Assembly: GCF_900101875.1 (NCBI RefSeq)
Contig: NZ_FNAI01000005.1
Coordinates: 310,001-374,000 of the forward strand
From: Mucilaginibacter pineti
GTDB lineage: Bacteria; Bacteroidota; Bacteroidia; Sphingobacteriales; Sphingobacteriaceae
Direction of reading: 5' to 3'
Length of the DNA: 64,000 bases
Shown here: one piece after another, positions 8,458-16,237 of the stretch
Position numbering within the stretch: position 1 is the stretch's first letter
Layout: the number at the start of each line of letters is the position of its first letter
Program-made: the position numbers and the translations under genes
Notes under the pieces: generated by a model
Database searches by the model: none
What the model was told of the DNA's origin: nothing
What the model saw: only the letters and a program-made list of their open reading frames with translations

Positions 8458-9192
8458 TTAAAGCCACTGATGTGCAAATTTCCTGAACTCATCCTTAAAC
8501 TGTTCTGTTACTGGGATCATGATTTTACCTATTTTTATGGTATTTTTGGTTATGGAGTCTATTTTATCAACTGCTACAATAAAAGAGCGGTGTACTCTTA
8601 TAAAGCCATTCGTGGGCAGTTTCTCCTCTAAACCTTTCATGGTGGTTAAGGCTTTAATATAACCGCTGTTTCCAACCAAAAAAATCTTAACATAATCTTT
8701 AAGACCTTCTACGTACAGTATATCTTTAAGGTAAATACGCACCATTTCATACTCTACCTTTAAAAATATAAACTCATTAATTACATAATGCTCGGCGTGC
8801 GGCGCCTGCTTTTCCTTTTCATCGAAATGAGTTTTGGCTTTATATGCCGATTTCAGGAAATCTTCGTAAGTAACGGGTTTAAGTAAATAGTCGAGGGCGT
8901 TTACTTTATATCCTTCTAAAGCGTAGCGCTCATAGCCACTTATAAAAATAATACGCGGGGCAGCTGTGCCGTGGGTAGCTTGCAGCATCCGGGCAAATTC
9001 CATTCCGCTCATTTCAGGCATATCAATATCCATAAATATGAGTTGAATATCGTGCGTTTCCATGGCTGTAAGTGCCGCAGAAGGTGATTGATAAGAGGTT
9101 AGGAGATTTAAAAACGGGATCTGATTAATAAATACCCTGAGATGAGCGATAGCAAACTCATCGTCATCTACAATGATACAATTTATTGACAT
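8458..9192 (-). CDS. LytTR-family response regulator
   Basis: A 244-residue regulator from the ATG at 9192; an upstream in-frame ATG at 9213 would add seven residues that do not belong to the receiver fold. The receiver domain (residues 1-120) has the acidic pocket VDDDE, phospho-acceptor D55 in FMDIDMPEMSG and the conserved Lys in LLKP. The LytTR DNA-binding domain (about 145-244) shows VRIYLKDILYVEGLKDYVKI and GFIRVHRSFIV. LytTR regulators in Bacteroidota usually pair with a kinase encoded next door; the candidate is the soluble kinase at 7424-8137, 160 bp downstream. Confidence 0.93.
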   Translation of the reverse strand: MSINCIIVDDDEFAIAHLRVFINQIPFLNLLTSYQSPSAALTAMETHDIQLIFMDIDMPEMSGMEFARMLQATHGTAAPRIIFISGYERYALEGYKVNALDYLLKPVTYEDFLKSAYKAKTHFDEKEKQAPHAEHYVINEFIFLKVEYEMVRIYLKDILYVEGLKDYVKIFLVGNSGYIKALTTMKGLEEKLPTNGFIRVHRSFIVAVDKIDSITKNTIKIGKIMIPVTEQFKDEFRKFAHQWL

Positions 9193-9221
9193 AGGTGAAC
9201 ATATAAACAACAACAGGTAAA

Positions 9222-9229
9222 CAAAATTA
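9222..9229 (-). promoter_or_regulatory. Possible -7 promoter box for the LytTR regulator
   Basis: On the minus strand the bases read TAATTTTG, an exact match to the Bacteroidota -7 consensus TAnnTTTG. The box is 30 bp upstream of the ATG at 9192, which would give a short leader. A TTTG occurs farther upstream but with a 15-base gap, shorter than the usual 19-21. Confidence 0.4.
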
Positions 9230-9416
9230 AAACCAACCTTTGAGCAAATAAAATTGAAGCTAAATTTTAATTACACTATGCGTCATATAATGTAATTAAA
9301 CGTTAAAACCTACCCCAATTTATAACAATTATCATTAACAGCCTGCAGGATTTAACAAAAAAACGTGTGATTTTTTTCTCACTTGGCGTATCCCTTTCCA
9401 CAACGTACGGGAATGC

Positions 9417-11546
9417 TTATAATCCCAACGCCAATACAATTTGTTTTATCAGCTCTGCCTCCACAAAAGGCTTAATAACAACACCTGCAAAACCTTGCTT
9501 TAAATATTTCTCTGTATCGGATAGCGACTCCTCACTACTGATAACAATTATGGGCGGCTTATCGGCCGGTGCTTTCAATTTTTTAATAGCTGTTATTAAC
9601 TCATCATCTTTCATTTGTGAGTCGATGAGTACAATTTTTATGGGCTCCTGGGTAATTACTTTTAAAGCCTCTTTTGCATTAGGGGCCTGGTAAAATTTAA
9701 TATTCCACTTGCTGGTCATCATTTTAAGGAATATTAAGCCAAGCTCATTATTGTCGACCGCTAATATGCTTATGCCATTTAATTTCCAAAGGAGTTTATC
9801 GGTCATTGTTTCCCCCCTGGTTATCGAACTATTTTTGTATGGTATGTAAAAACTAAAGGTACTGCCTTTGCCTTCGTTACTTTTTACATTAATCTCGCCA
9901 TGCTGTAGCTGAATTAATTGTTTGCAGATGTAAAGCCCCAAACCTGTACCCGTTTGTCCCTTAGCCGAATTGGTTTGATAATACTTTGAAAAAAGCCGGG
10001 CCTGCTGCTCGGCACTAATGCCGGCTCCGGTATCTGTTATGTTTACTTGCAGCCTATGTTCCTCATTTATTTCGGATAGGCTGGCGCTCACTGTAACCCC
10101 GCCTTGTTTGGTATATTTTATGGCGTTACTTAATAAATTAATCATTATCTGTTTAAGCCTGAAACTATCGCCCAAAATCATACCCTCGGTATCTCCCTCA
10201 AAAACATAGTTGAGTTTGAGTTCCTTTTTTGCCGCACTAAATTCCATGCTTTCAATTACTTGTCTTAAAATATGATCGGCGTTAAATGGATCGCTGTTGA
10301 TCTTAAATTCATTGGTTTCCATTTTGGCGGCATCAAGCGTATCATTTAAAGTATGCAGCAGCATATCTGACGATAGCCTTATAGAACCAAGCATATCAAC
10401 TTGTTTAACTGACAGATTAGACCGGCTAAAAATATATAAAAAGCCATTGATAGCAGTAAGCGGATTACGGATCTCATGGCTCATGTGCAGCAACAGATCC
10501 ATTTTTTGCTGCGCCATACCTACCGACCGCTCATTTTCACGAAGCAAATACGCTTCGGCCCGGTTCAAATTAATTATAAACACAATAAGCAGCGTAGCAA
10601 ATACCAATACCAGGAATAACGATGCCAGGTAAAACCTATTTAATAATGCCGTAGTTTCCTTGTAGCTTTTAAGGGCATTTTCTTTAAGTTCACTTATAAT
10701 ACCTGTATTAATATTATTTACATCGTTAACTATCCTCTCTAACTCGCTATTGATATTCATATTAAGGAGTATCAATTGCTTTTGCGTGCTAAACAGCTTT
10801 GAATTGCGTTGCTGCAATTGCTGCAGCTTTTGCCCGTAAAGGCTTTTATCGCGCCTGGTGGCCCTGTTTACAGAATCAATTATGCGCTTGGTACGGTTAT
10901 GATTGATAACTGTTAGATTAGTTACCCCAGCATTTTTATTGGCTATGGCATCCTTTATTCTTGCAAAAAGTCCTTTTTTATTGACCCTGGCTTCATTTTT
11001 TACTGTATCGCTGCTTTTAAATATTTTCTCCTTTTGCGCATGAATCGAAGGGATATGGCTATTTATACTATCACTTAACCTGTTTAAACCCGAGTTGGCT
11101 GATAATAGTGAATCAAAACTATGCTTTAACACAGACAGGCTGTTGGATAGCTTTAGTTTCTTTAAATACAGATACCTTACCTTGGCCCGTTGCGCACTTG
11201 TTAATTTTGCGGTATCAATATTATCTTTAAGCAAGCTATCAATCAGGATAAAGGAACGCGAGAGCTTGGTTTTGTAGTCATTGCTTTTTGCTGCGTCGGC
11301 AGTTAAAAGCGAGGCCTGAAAATCGTCTTCCGCTTCGTGAAGTAACAGTATGGCCCTTTGTGATTTTGCCTGGTCATACTCAAGATTCAGGGTTAGTTTT
11401 GATAGCGAGTTTAATTTACCGGATATTGAATTATTTACAAATAAGGCAACAATTACAAGCGTAATTACCAATGCAATAAATGCAATGAGAATTTTTCTTG
11501 ATGTACCTTTAATTTCAGTTGAAGTAGATTTTCCTTTATAAAACAT
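9417..11546 (-). CDS. Membrane hybrid sensor histidine kinase/response regulator
   Basis: A 709-residue protein. It has an N-terminal transmembrane helix (about residues 18-40), a long helical, Ser/Asp/Lys-rich periplasmic region (about 40-310) with coiled-coil character, and a second helix (about 312-335). HisKA follows with H357 in HMSHEIRNPL, then HATPase_c (N-box LLSNAIKYT, G1 DTGAGI, G2 GTGLGLYI), and a C-terminal receiver (about 590-709) with the phospho-acceptor in VLIDSQM. The receiver has AVDNNE where most have two or three acidic residues, so its Mg site is unusual. The first 11 bp overlap the end of the upstream PAS-kinase gene, indicating one operon. It probably senses a periplasmic signal; the final output protein is not fused. 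Confidence 0.9.
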   Translation of the reverse strand: MFYKGKSTSTEIKGTSRKILIAFIALVITLVIVALFVNNSISGKLNSLSKLTLNLEYDQAKSQRAILLLHEAEDDFQASLLTADAAKSNDYKTKLSRSFILIDSLLKDNIDTAKLTSAQRAKVRYLYLKKLKLSNSLSVLKHSFDSLLSANSGLNRLSDSINSHIPSIHAQKEKIFKSSDTVKNEARVNKKGLFARIKDAIANKNAGVTNLTVINHNRTKRIIDSVNRATRRDKSLYGQKLQQLQQRNSKLFSTQKQLILLNMNINSELERIVNDVNNINTGIISELKENALKSYKETTALLNRFYLASLFLVLVFATLLIVFIINLNRAEAYLLRENERSVGMAQQKMDLLLHMSHEIRNPLTAINGFLYIFSRSNLSVKQVDMLGSIRLSSDMLLHTLNDTLDAAKMETNEFKINSDPFNADHILRQVIESMEFSAAKKELKLNYVFEGDTEGMILGDSFRLKQIMINLLSNAIKYTKQGGVTVSASLSEINEEHRLQVNITDTGAGISAEQQARLFSKYYQTNSAKGQTGTGLGLYICKQLIQLQHGEINVKSNEGKGSTFSFYIPYKNSSITRGETMTDKLLWKLNGISILAVDNNELGLIFLKMMTSKWNIKFYQAPNAKEALKVITQEPIKIVLIDSQMKDDELITAIKKLKAPADKPPIIVISSEESLSDTEKYLKQGFAGVVIKPFVEAELIKQIVLALGL

Positions 11547-12621
11547 CTTGTTTGTTTATTCTTATTTCCCAGGCCGCGCCATTGTAACTTTTGTTGTGCG
11601 TTAATAACTGACCGCCATTTTCTTCAATTATCTTCTGAGCACCTATTAACCCCGAATTATCAGATTTTTCATTTACAAAAGTATGGTTACCGGGTAACGT
11701 TATATTGTTGTCCAGTTCGTATCGTAACCTTTCATCAGTAATTATCAAACTCGAAAACCGCTTTTCGTCAACGTTTGAAATAATGATATCGCTATTTTGC
11801 TTGTTATCATTTATAATGTAATTTATAATATTTACAAAGGCTATTTCCAATATAAAACGATCATAATAAATAGCCTTCGGATGCTCAAGTTTAAAGATGA
11901 GTTGTATGTTCTTTTCTTCCATACGACGGCTGAAATCTTCATAACGCCTCTTCAAAAAGAGTTCCAGATCAATTACGTCGGGTTGAAAAATAAACACCCC
12001 TCTTTCAATCCCGATACGCAAAAGGGTAGAATTAACAATATTTATGGCATTGTCTACCCGCAGATCAAGGTCTGAAACTATCTTATCAAATTTTCTTTTT
12101 TCTAAATCCAGGTTTTTATAGGATAGGTTATCCAGCAATGTTCTTATGTTCAACAACGGATCGCGTACATCATGCGCAATGATTGAAAGTAGTAAATTTT
12201 TTTGTTGAATTGCGTTTATGAGCAATTCATTTTTTTTCTCCATATCATCTATGTTGAGAAAAGTAATAATGGTTAAATTATTTATTTGGGTTTCGTAAAT
12301 ATCATACCAGCAGTACGATTCATCGGCACAAAACACCCTGGCTTCTAAATGAAAATTTGAATGGCCGCGCTCTTCGGAGATTGCCTTCCTTTTGTTCCAG
12401 CAATAGATGATCTCGTTCCTGTAATGCTCATCTGGATAGGCCTTCTCAAACCAGGCAGTTAAATTGGGCACCGAATTTACGGTATACCCAATTTGGGTAA
12501 TAAAAGCCTTATTAAAGTACAGGTGATCTGGATTGGACGAAGCGTTTTTTACGACAATTAAGGGTGTAACGATAAGGTCCGCAATCTTTAGGAAATCGGC
12601 AGAATCAGTAAGGTTTTTCAA
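11536..12621 (-). CDS. PAS-domain histidine-kinase-like protein with degenerate ATPase domain
   Basis: A 361-residue soluble protein. An N-terminal PAS-like domain (about 8-125) shows YFNKAFITQIGY, and HisKA follows with H150 in IIAHDVRDPL. The C-terminal region aligns by eye with the HATPase domain of the paralogue at 13660-14739, but the ATP-binding boxes are lost. The N-box reads NIINYIINDN where the paralogue has NIIDNAIKHT, the G1 box reads TDERLR where the paralogue has TDSGKG, and the G2 glycines are mostly gone (SGLIGAQ). It therefore probably cannot bind ATP. It retains the His, so it may act as a phospho-acceptor, decoy or scaffold for the hybrid kinase whose gene overlaps its end by 11 bp. 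Confidence 0.85.
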   Translation of the reverse strand: MKNLTDSADFLKIADLIVTPLIVVKNASSNPDHLYFNKAFITQIGYTVNSVPNLTAWFEKAYPDEHYRNEIIYCWNKRKAISEERGHSNFHLEARVFCADESYCWYDIYETQINNLTIITFLNIDDMEKKNELLINAIQQKNLLLSIIAHDVRDPLLNIRTLLDNLSYKNLDLEKRKFDKIVSDLDLRVDNAINIVNSTLLRIGIERGVFIFQPDVIDLELFLKRRYEDFSRRMEEKNIQLIFKLEHPKAIYYDRFILEIAFVNIINYIINDNKQNSDIIISNVDEKRFSSLIITDERLRYELDNNITLPGNHTFVNEKSDNSGLIGAQKIIEENGGQLLTHNKSYNGAAWEIRINKQDVL

Positions 12622-12676
12622 AGCCTGGGGGTTATAGGTAGGTAATAGTATACCGCAAAAGCAAAAGATATTTAAC

Positions 12677-12868
12677 TCATACCCTGAATGTGCGCTCTGT
12701 ATCCGTAGTCATGATCCGGTAACGGGATTTCAGACACTTAGCACAGAAATATCGTTTGATTGGCAGAAAAAATAATAAATTCCTTCCAAACCAATTCCTG
12801 GGCATTTTAAAATGAAATGGCTCCGAACACTTCCGGCATCGTAAAAAAGACTTATCGCTATTATTCAT
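12677..12868 (-). CDS. Small zinc-ribbon-like protein
   Basis: A 63-residue basic protein with two CxxC knuckles (C11-C14 in CRKC and C42-C45 in CAKC) separated by 27 residues. This spacing suits a zinc ribbon. Many aromatic and basic residues lie between them (FHFKMPRNWFGRNLLFFLPIKRY). It is encoded 55 bp upstream of the degenerate kinase on the same strand and may be the first gene of that operon. No family name is recognised. Four correctly paired cysteines in such a short frame make it likely to be real. Confidence 0.6.
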   Translation of the reverse strand: MNNSDKSFLRCRKCSEPFHFKMPRNWFGRNLLFFLPIKRYFCAKCLKSRYRIMTTDTERTFRV

Positions 12869-13026
12869 AAATTTTCATTAACATCTTTTCGCCGGGCGAT
12901 TTATCGCCTGCAAAAAAACTAATTCTAAACCTTTTAGGAGTAGCCAACTGCTACCCACATTTACCCACGCATATCTATTACCTGAAAATCAACCTATTAA
13001 ACATTGAACTTTAAAGGCATTATACG

Positions 13027-13644
13027 TTATACATTGGTCATCCAAACATTAATATCTGTTGCAGATGGGATATTCAATTTCTTTCGGATCCTGCGTTTTT
13101 TCCCTTCTACCGAACGAACAGAGCTTTTTGTAAAACGCGCTATCTCCTTGGTATCAAAATTAATCCGCAGCAGGATACACATCTCAATTTCTACAGCTAC
13201 CATGTTTGGCGCTATATGAAATATCCTTTTCACAAATCCAGGATCGAACTCATTAAACCGATTTAAAAAAAGCGGATTGTTTTCCATAGCCAGTTGTACT
13301 ATCTCCCGCAGGTCTTCGATCTTTCTTTGTGTGGTGCTACTTTCGGTTTCTTTAGTTAGCTCATCAACCCTGGCAGCAATTACCTTTAATCGTTTTTTTA
13401 ACCTGCCAGTTATATAAAATGTTACAACAACCACTACTACCAACTGAACAAACACAAATAGCATTACCCCTGTTAACCACACCTTGCTTGTTTCCCAATT
13501 TTGCTGTTGCCCCAAACCCGCCTGTTGATTTGTAGTTATACTATCAATTTGCCTTGATACCTGTTGCGAATGACCTGTGCCCGCCATTAAAATAAAGACT
13601 AAACCCATTAAACCTTTAATTACCCTCCCGCTCTTCAAAATCAC
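13027..13644 (-). CDS. Membrane-anchored LuxR-type HTH regulator
   Basis: A 205-residue protein with a signal-like N-terminus (residues 1-25), a short periplasmic stretch rich in Gln, one strong transmembrane helix (about 55-79), a coiled-coil linker (about 80-115) and a C-terminal LuxR/GerE-type helix-turn-helix (about 140-205). In the HTH, the segments TKEIARFTKSSVRSVEG and RIRKKLNIP are the DNA-recognition part. There is no receiver domain. DNA binding from the membrane is implied. It starts 15 bp after the PAS-kinase gene at 13660-14739 on the same strand, so the two form a pair in which the kinase does not have the usual receiver partner. Architecture is seen directly; signalling mode is inferred. 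Confidence 0.85.
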   Translation of the reverse strand: MILKSGRVIKGLMGLVFILMAGTGHSQQVSRQIDSITTNQQAGLGQQQNWETSKVWLTGVMLFVFVQLVVVVVVTFYITGRLKKRLKVIAARVDELTKETESSTTQRKIEDLREIVQLAMENNPLFLNRFNEFDPGFVKRIFHIAPNMVAVEIEMCILLRINFDTKEIARFTKSSVRSVEGKKRRIRKKLNIPSATDINVWMTNV

Positions 13645-13659
13645 TTAGCTCCCCAATAA

Positions 13660-14739
13660 TCAGTTATATATCATTATTTCACATGAGGTACCACCGGCCG
13701 GCGAACTGGAGATAGCCAGTTTTCCCCGATGCCGTTCCAATATTTCTTTGGCGCTGATAAGTCCTAACCCAAACCCGTCAACAATTTCCCTCCCGGCATC
13801 TCTTTGGTTAATATTATTGGTTATAGCTTCCATCTGCGCGCGCGTCATACCTTTGCCCGAGTCGGTTACCATTAAACTGGAGTATTTTGCGTGATGGATG
13901 AGCGAGATTTTAATTGTGCCATTTTGAGGAGTATGCTTAATGGCATTATCAATAATGTTCCTGAAAATGATCTCTAAAATAAAACGATCATAATAAATAA
14001 TATCAGATGCTGGAATTTCAAAAACGAAATTGATATGTTGATTAATGCGTGTGTAATTAAAAACTTGATTACACCTGTCCAAAAAATCATTTATGTTTAT
14101 TTTGGCAGAGCAAAACCTAAAAACCCCGGTTTCGGTACCAATCCGCAGCCGGGTAGTGTTTATCATGTTCAAGACATAATCAATTTGGCCAATGAGCATC
14201 GAAAACACATCAGCTATCTCGGCTTTATTGAGGCAATTCATTTTATAGGCATCCAAAAGCCCTTTTATGTTCCCTAAGGGTGACCGGATATCATGTGTAA
14301 GGATGGAAAGCAGCAAGTTTTTTTGCTGGATAGTATTTATCAGGCTTTCATTTTTTTCCTTAGCCCTGTTAATGTTTAAGAAAGTGATGAGCTTCATTTG
14401 CCCCACAACAACACTATGAACATCGTACCATTTTAATGATTTATCGGCACAGCATATTTTTGAAACCAAATTGATATGTTGTTTCTCCTGGTTTACGGCA
14501 GCAACTTCCATTTTACTCCATACCGAAACTACCTCCATTCGATACGCGGGTTCGGGGTATGCAGCGTTCCACCATTTTGCCCTATCAGTTATCTCATTGG
14601 TGTTATATCCAATTTCATCCTTGAAAGCCTTATTAAAATAAATGGTGTTTGTTTCAGTAGTATTAGCCTCTATAATGATGGGAGTAACAACCTGGTCTAT
14701 CGTTTTAAAAAACACACTTGAATCGCTTAAATCTTTCAT
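13660..14739 (-). CDS. PAS-domain sensor histidine kinase
   Basis: A 359-residue soluble kinase. The N-terminal PAS-like domain (about 8-125) shows YFNKAFKDEIGYN. HisKA has H149 in ILTHDIRSPL, and the intact HATPase_c has N-box FRNIIDNAIKHT, G1 VTDSGKGM and G2 GFGLGLISAKE. It is a clear paralogue of the 11536-12621 protein, with the same domain order and length, but keeps all ATP-binding boxes. No transmembrane helix is present, so it senses a cytoplasmic signal or partner. It is the first gene of a two-gene operon with the membrane-anchored LuxR-type regulator 15 bp downstream. Confidence 0.92.
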   Translation of the reverse strand: MKDLSDSSVFFKTIDQVVTPIIIEANTTETNTIYFNKAFKDEIGYNTNEITDRAKWWNAAYPEPAYRMEVVSVWSKMEVAAVNQEKQHINLVSKICCADKSLKWYDVHSVVVGQMKLITFLNINRAKEKNESLINTIQQKNLLLSILTHDIRSPLGNIKGLLDAYKMNCLNKAEIADVFSMLIGQIDYVLNMINTTRLRIGTETGVFRFCSAKININDFLDRCNQVFNYTRINQHINFVFEIPASDIIYYDRFILEIIFRNIIDNAIKHTPQNGTIKISLIHHAKYSSLMVTDSGKGMTRAQMEAITNNINQRDAGREIVDGFGLGLISAKEILERHRGKLAISSSPAGGTSCEIMIYN

Positions 14740-15065
14740 AATTATACAATTATGTTCTACACAATTAAGGGCTGCTCTATTTAGCTTTTACGATTACCAC
14801 CGGCAGCATCTTAATTCTAATCCCCACCAAATAAAGAAATACTTTAACAGCATTTTAAAAAACCGACATATAGCCAAAAATAACCGACAGAATAGGAAAG
14901 TTAGCAGACTATTCGATAATCATAATTAAAGGCAATAGGAAGGCATTATCTTGCGTTTGGTGCTAAGGCAATAAATGCCGGTGCTAAACATAAGATGATT
15001 GAAATTATATAACAATTAAACAAAATTCTATAAATAAGTAGTTAAAAGAATAGGTTAACTTTGTA
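14740..15065. other. Divergent intergenic region between the kinase block and the copper operon
   Basis: This 326 bp AT-rich stretch separates the PAS kinase (minus) from the copper operon (plus). No coding frame or strong hairpin was seen. The -7-like box next to the HYC_CC_PP gene is listed separately. Confidence 0.5.
15056..15063 (+). promoter_or_regulatory. Possible -7 promoter box of the copper operon's first gene
   Basis: The bases TAACTTTG match TAnnTTTG exactly and end only two bases before the ATG at 15066. Transcription would then begin near 15070, which favours the internal ATG at 15072 and an almost leaderless message. No -33 element was found at the usual distance, so this remains tentative. 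Confidence 0.35.
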
Positions 15066-15473
15066 ATGCACATGAAAAAAGCGGCAATTTTCAGTATGAC
15101 GGCATTTTACCTGTTACTTACAACAGGGATGTTTGTTTGTATTGTTCATTGCGCTGCCGAAAAACTTTTAACAAAGCCCGCCATGACTATGGCACACAAC
15201 AATGTGCCCATGCACGGCGCTAAAAAGCACTGCGATGACGGCAAGGATTGTGATTGCTGTAAAAAGCATGGCACCTACGTGGTTAAGGAAAACCTGAAAC
15301 CCGGCTTTGAGCTACAGTTTACCCAAACGGCTATTTTAGTGCACCAGCAACTAATTGTTGGTTATATAGGTTACAACGCCAACATTAGCCATACTTCATG
15401 GTTTAATGGCAAAGCACCACCGGGTAAAAGCGGCAGGTCAATCTCTATTTTATTTCGTTCCCTTCGAGTGTGA
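15066..15473 (+). CDS. HYC_CC_PP-like cysteine-rich membrane protein
   Basis: A 135-residue protein (or 133 from the ATG at 15072). It has an N-terminal hydrophobic segment ending in IVHCA, a His/Met/Cys-rich middle (C56, then C62, C64 and C65 in DCDCC) and a conserved PP near residue 118 (GKAPPGKSG), close to a C-terminal SILFRSLRV. This combination matches what NCBI names the HYC_CC_PP family, small Bacteroidota proteins found beside copper or other metal genes; I give the name from memory. The Met, His and Cys content suggests metal binding at or outside the membrane. It lies 243 bp upstream of the DUF3347 and multicopper oxidase genes. Confidence 0.7.
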   Translation: MHMKKAAIFSMTAFYLLLTTGMFVCIVHCAAEKLLTKPAMTMAHNNVPMHGAKKHCDDGKDCDCCKKHGTYVVKENLKPGFELQFTQTAILVHQQLIVGYIGYNANISHTSWFNGKAPPGKSGRSISILFRSLRV

Positions 15474-15715
15474 TTTAAGCTGTACGGCAATCTTCGCGGC
15501 ATGGCATTTGTGCATTTATAATTTGGCAAAAGTCTGCGTTAATTACAGGAAATTTCCTTTCGGTTAAACCATTGTTTGCAAGATTGTTTATAAATTGGCT
15601 ATAATAACAGTGCATACCCATCTGCACAATTTAAAACGTACCGACCCCAACACCCGGCCAATACGGAGCAATACAAAACGAACGAAACAATTAAATAAAT
15701 TAAAGATTACACATT

Positions 15716-16231
15716 ATGAAAACTTTTAAATCCATCATATTATCCTTCACTCTTTTAATAGTATTTACCGCTGCCAAAGCGCAGGATTTAACCGCAAATG
15801 CTGCTGTTAACAAGGTAATAACCACGTACCTGGGTGTTAAAAACGCGCTAACCGCCGATAATAATGCCACCACTAAAACCAATGCCAAGGAATTATTGAC
15901 CGCCATTACCGCGGTACCTGCAGATAAACTAACTCCTGAGCAAAAGAAATTATGGGCCGCATACGCCAACAAATTAGAATTTGACAGCAGGCACATCAGC
16001 GAAAGCGATGCCATTGATCATCAACGCGAGCATTTTACAAACCTGTCAAAAAACATGTATGAAGTAGTAAAAGGCCTGAAACTGAATAGCACAGCCATAT
16101 ATGAGCAATACTGCCCCATGAAAAAAGCCACCTGGCTAAGCGAAACATCAGCGGTTAAAAACCCTTATTATGGCAAACAAATGCTTACCTGCGGCAAAAC
16201 CACCGAAACTTTGGCACCCGCTACAAAATAA
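15716..16231 (+). CDS. DUF3347 domain-containing periplasmic protein
   Basis: A 171-residue exported protein with a signal peptide (residues 1-22, AAKAQ). The mature part is mainly helical. It matches DUF3347 in its helical LTANAAVNKVITTYLGVKNAL start, the later FTNLSKNMYEVVKGL helix, and the end motif YCPMKKATWLS with NPYYGKQMLTCG. The Cys/Met pair in YCPM and the late Cys are candidates for copper binding. DUF3347 is often found in copper-efflux proteins of Bacteroidota, including as a fusion to CusB-type adaptors. It is separated by 6 bp from the multicopper oxidase, so they are co-transcribed. Confidence 0.85.
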   Translation: MKTFKSIILSFTLLIVFTAAKAQDLTANAAVNKVITTYLGVKNALTADNNATTKTNAKELLTAITAVPADKLTPEQKKLWAAYANKLEFDSRHISESDAIDHQREHFTNLSKNMYEVVKGLKLNSTAIYEQYCPMKKATWLSETSAVKNPYYGKQMLTCGKTTETLAPATK

Positions 16232-16237
16232 TTTCAG

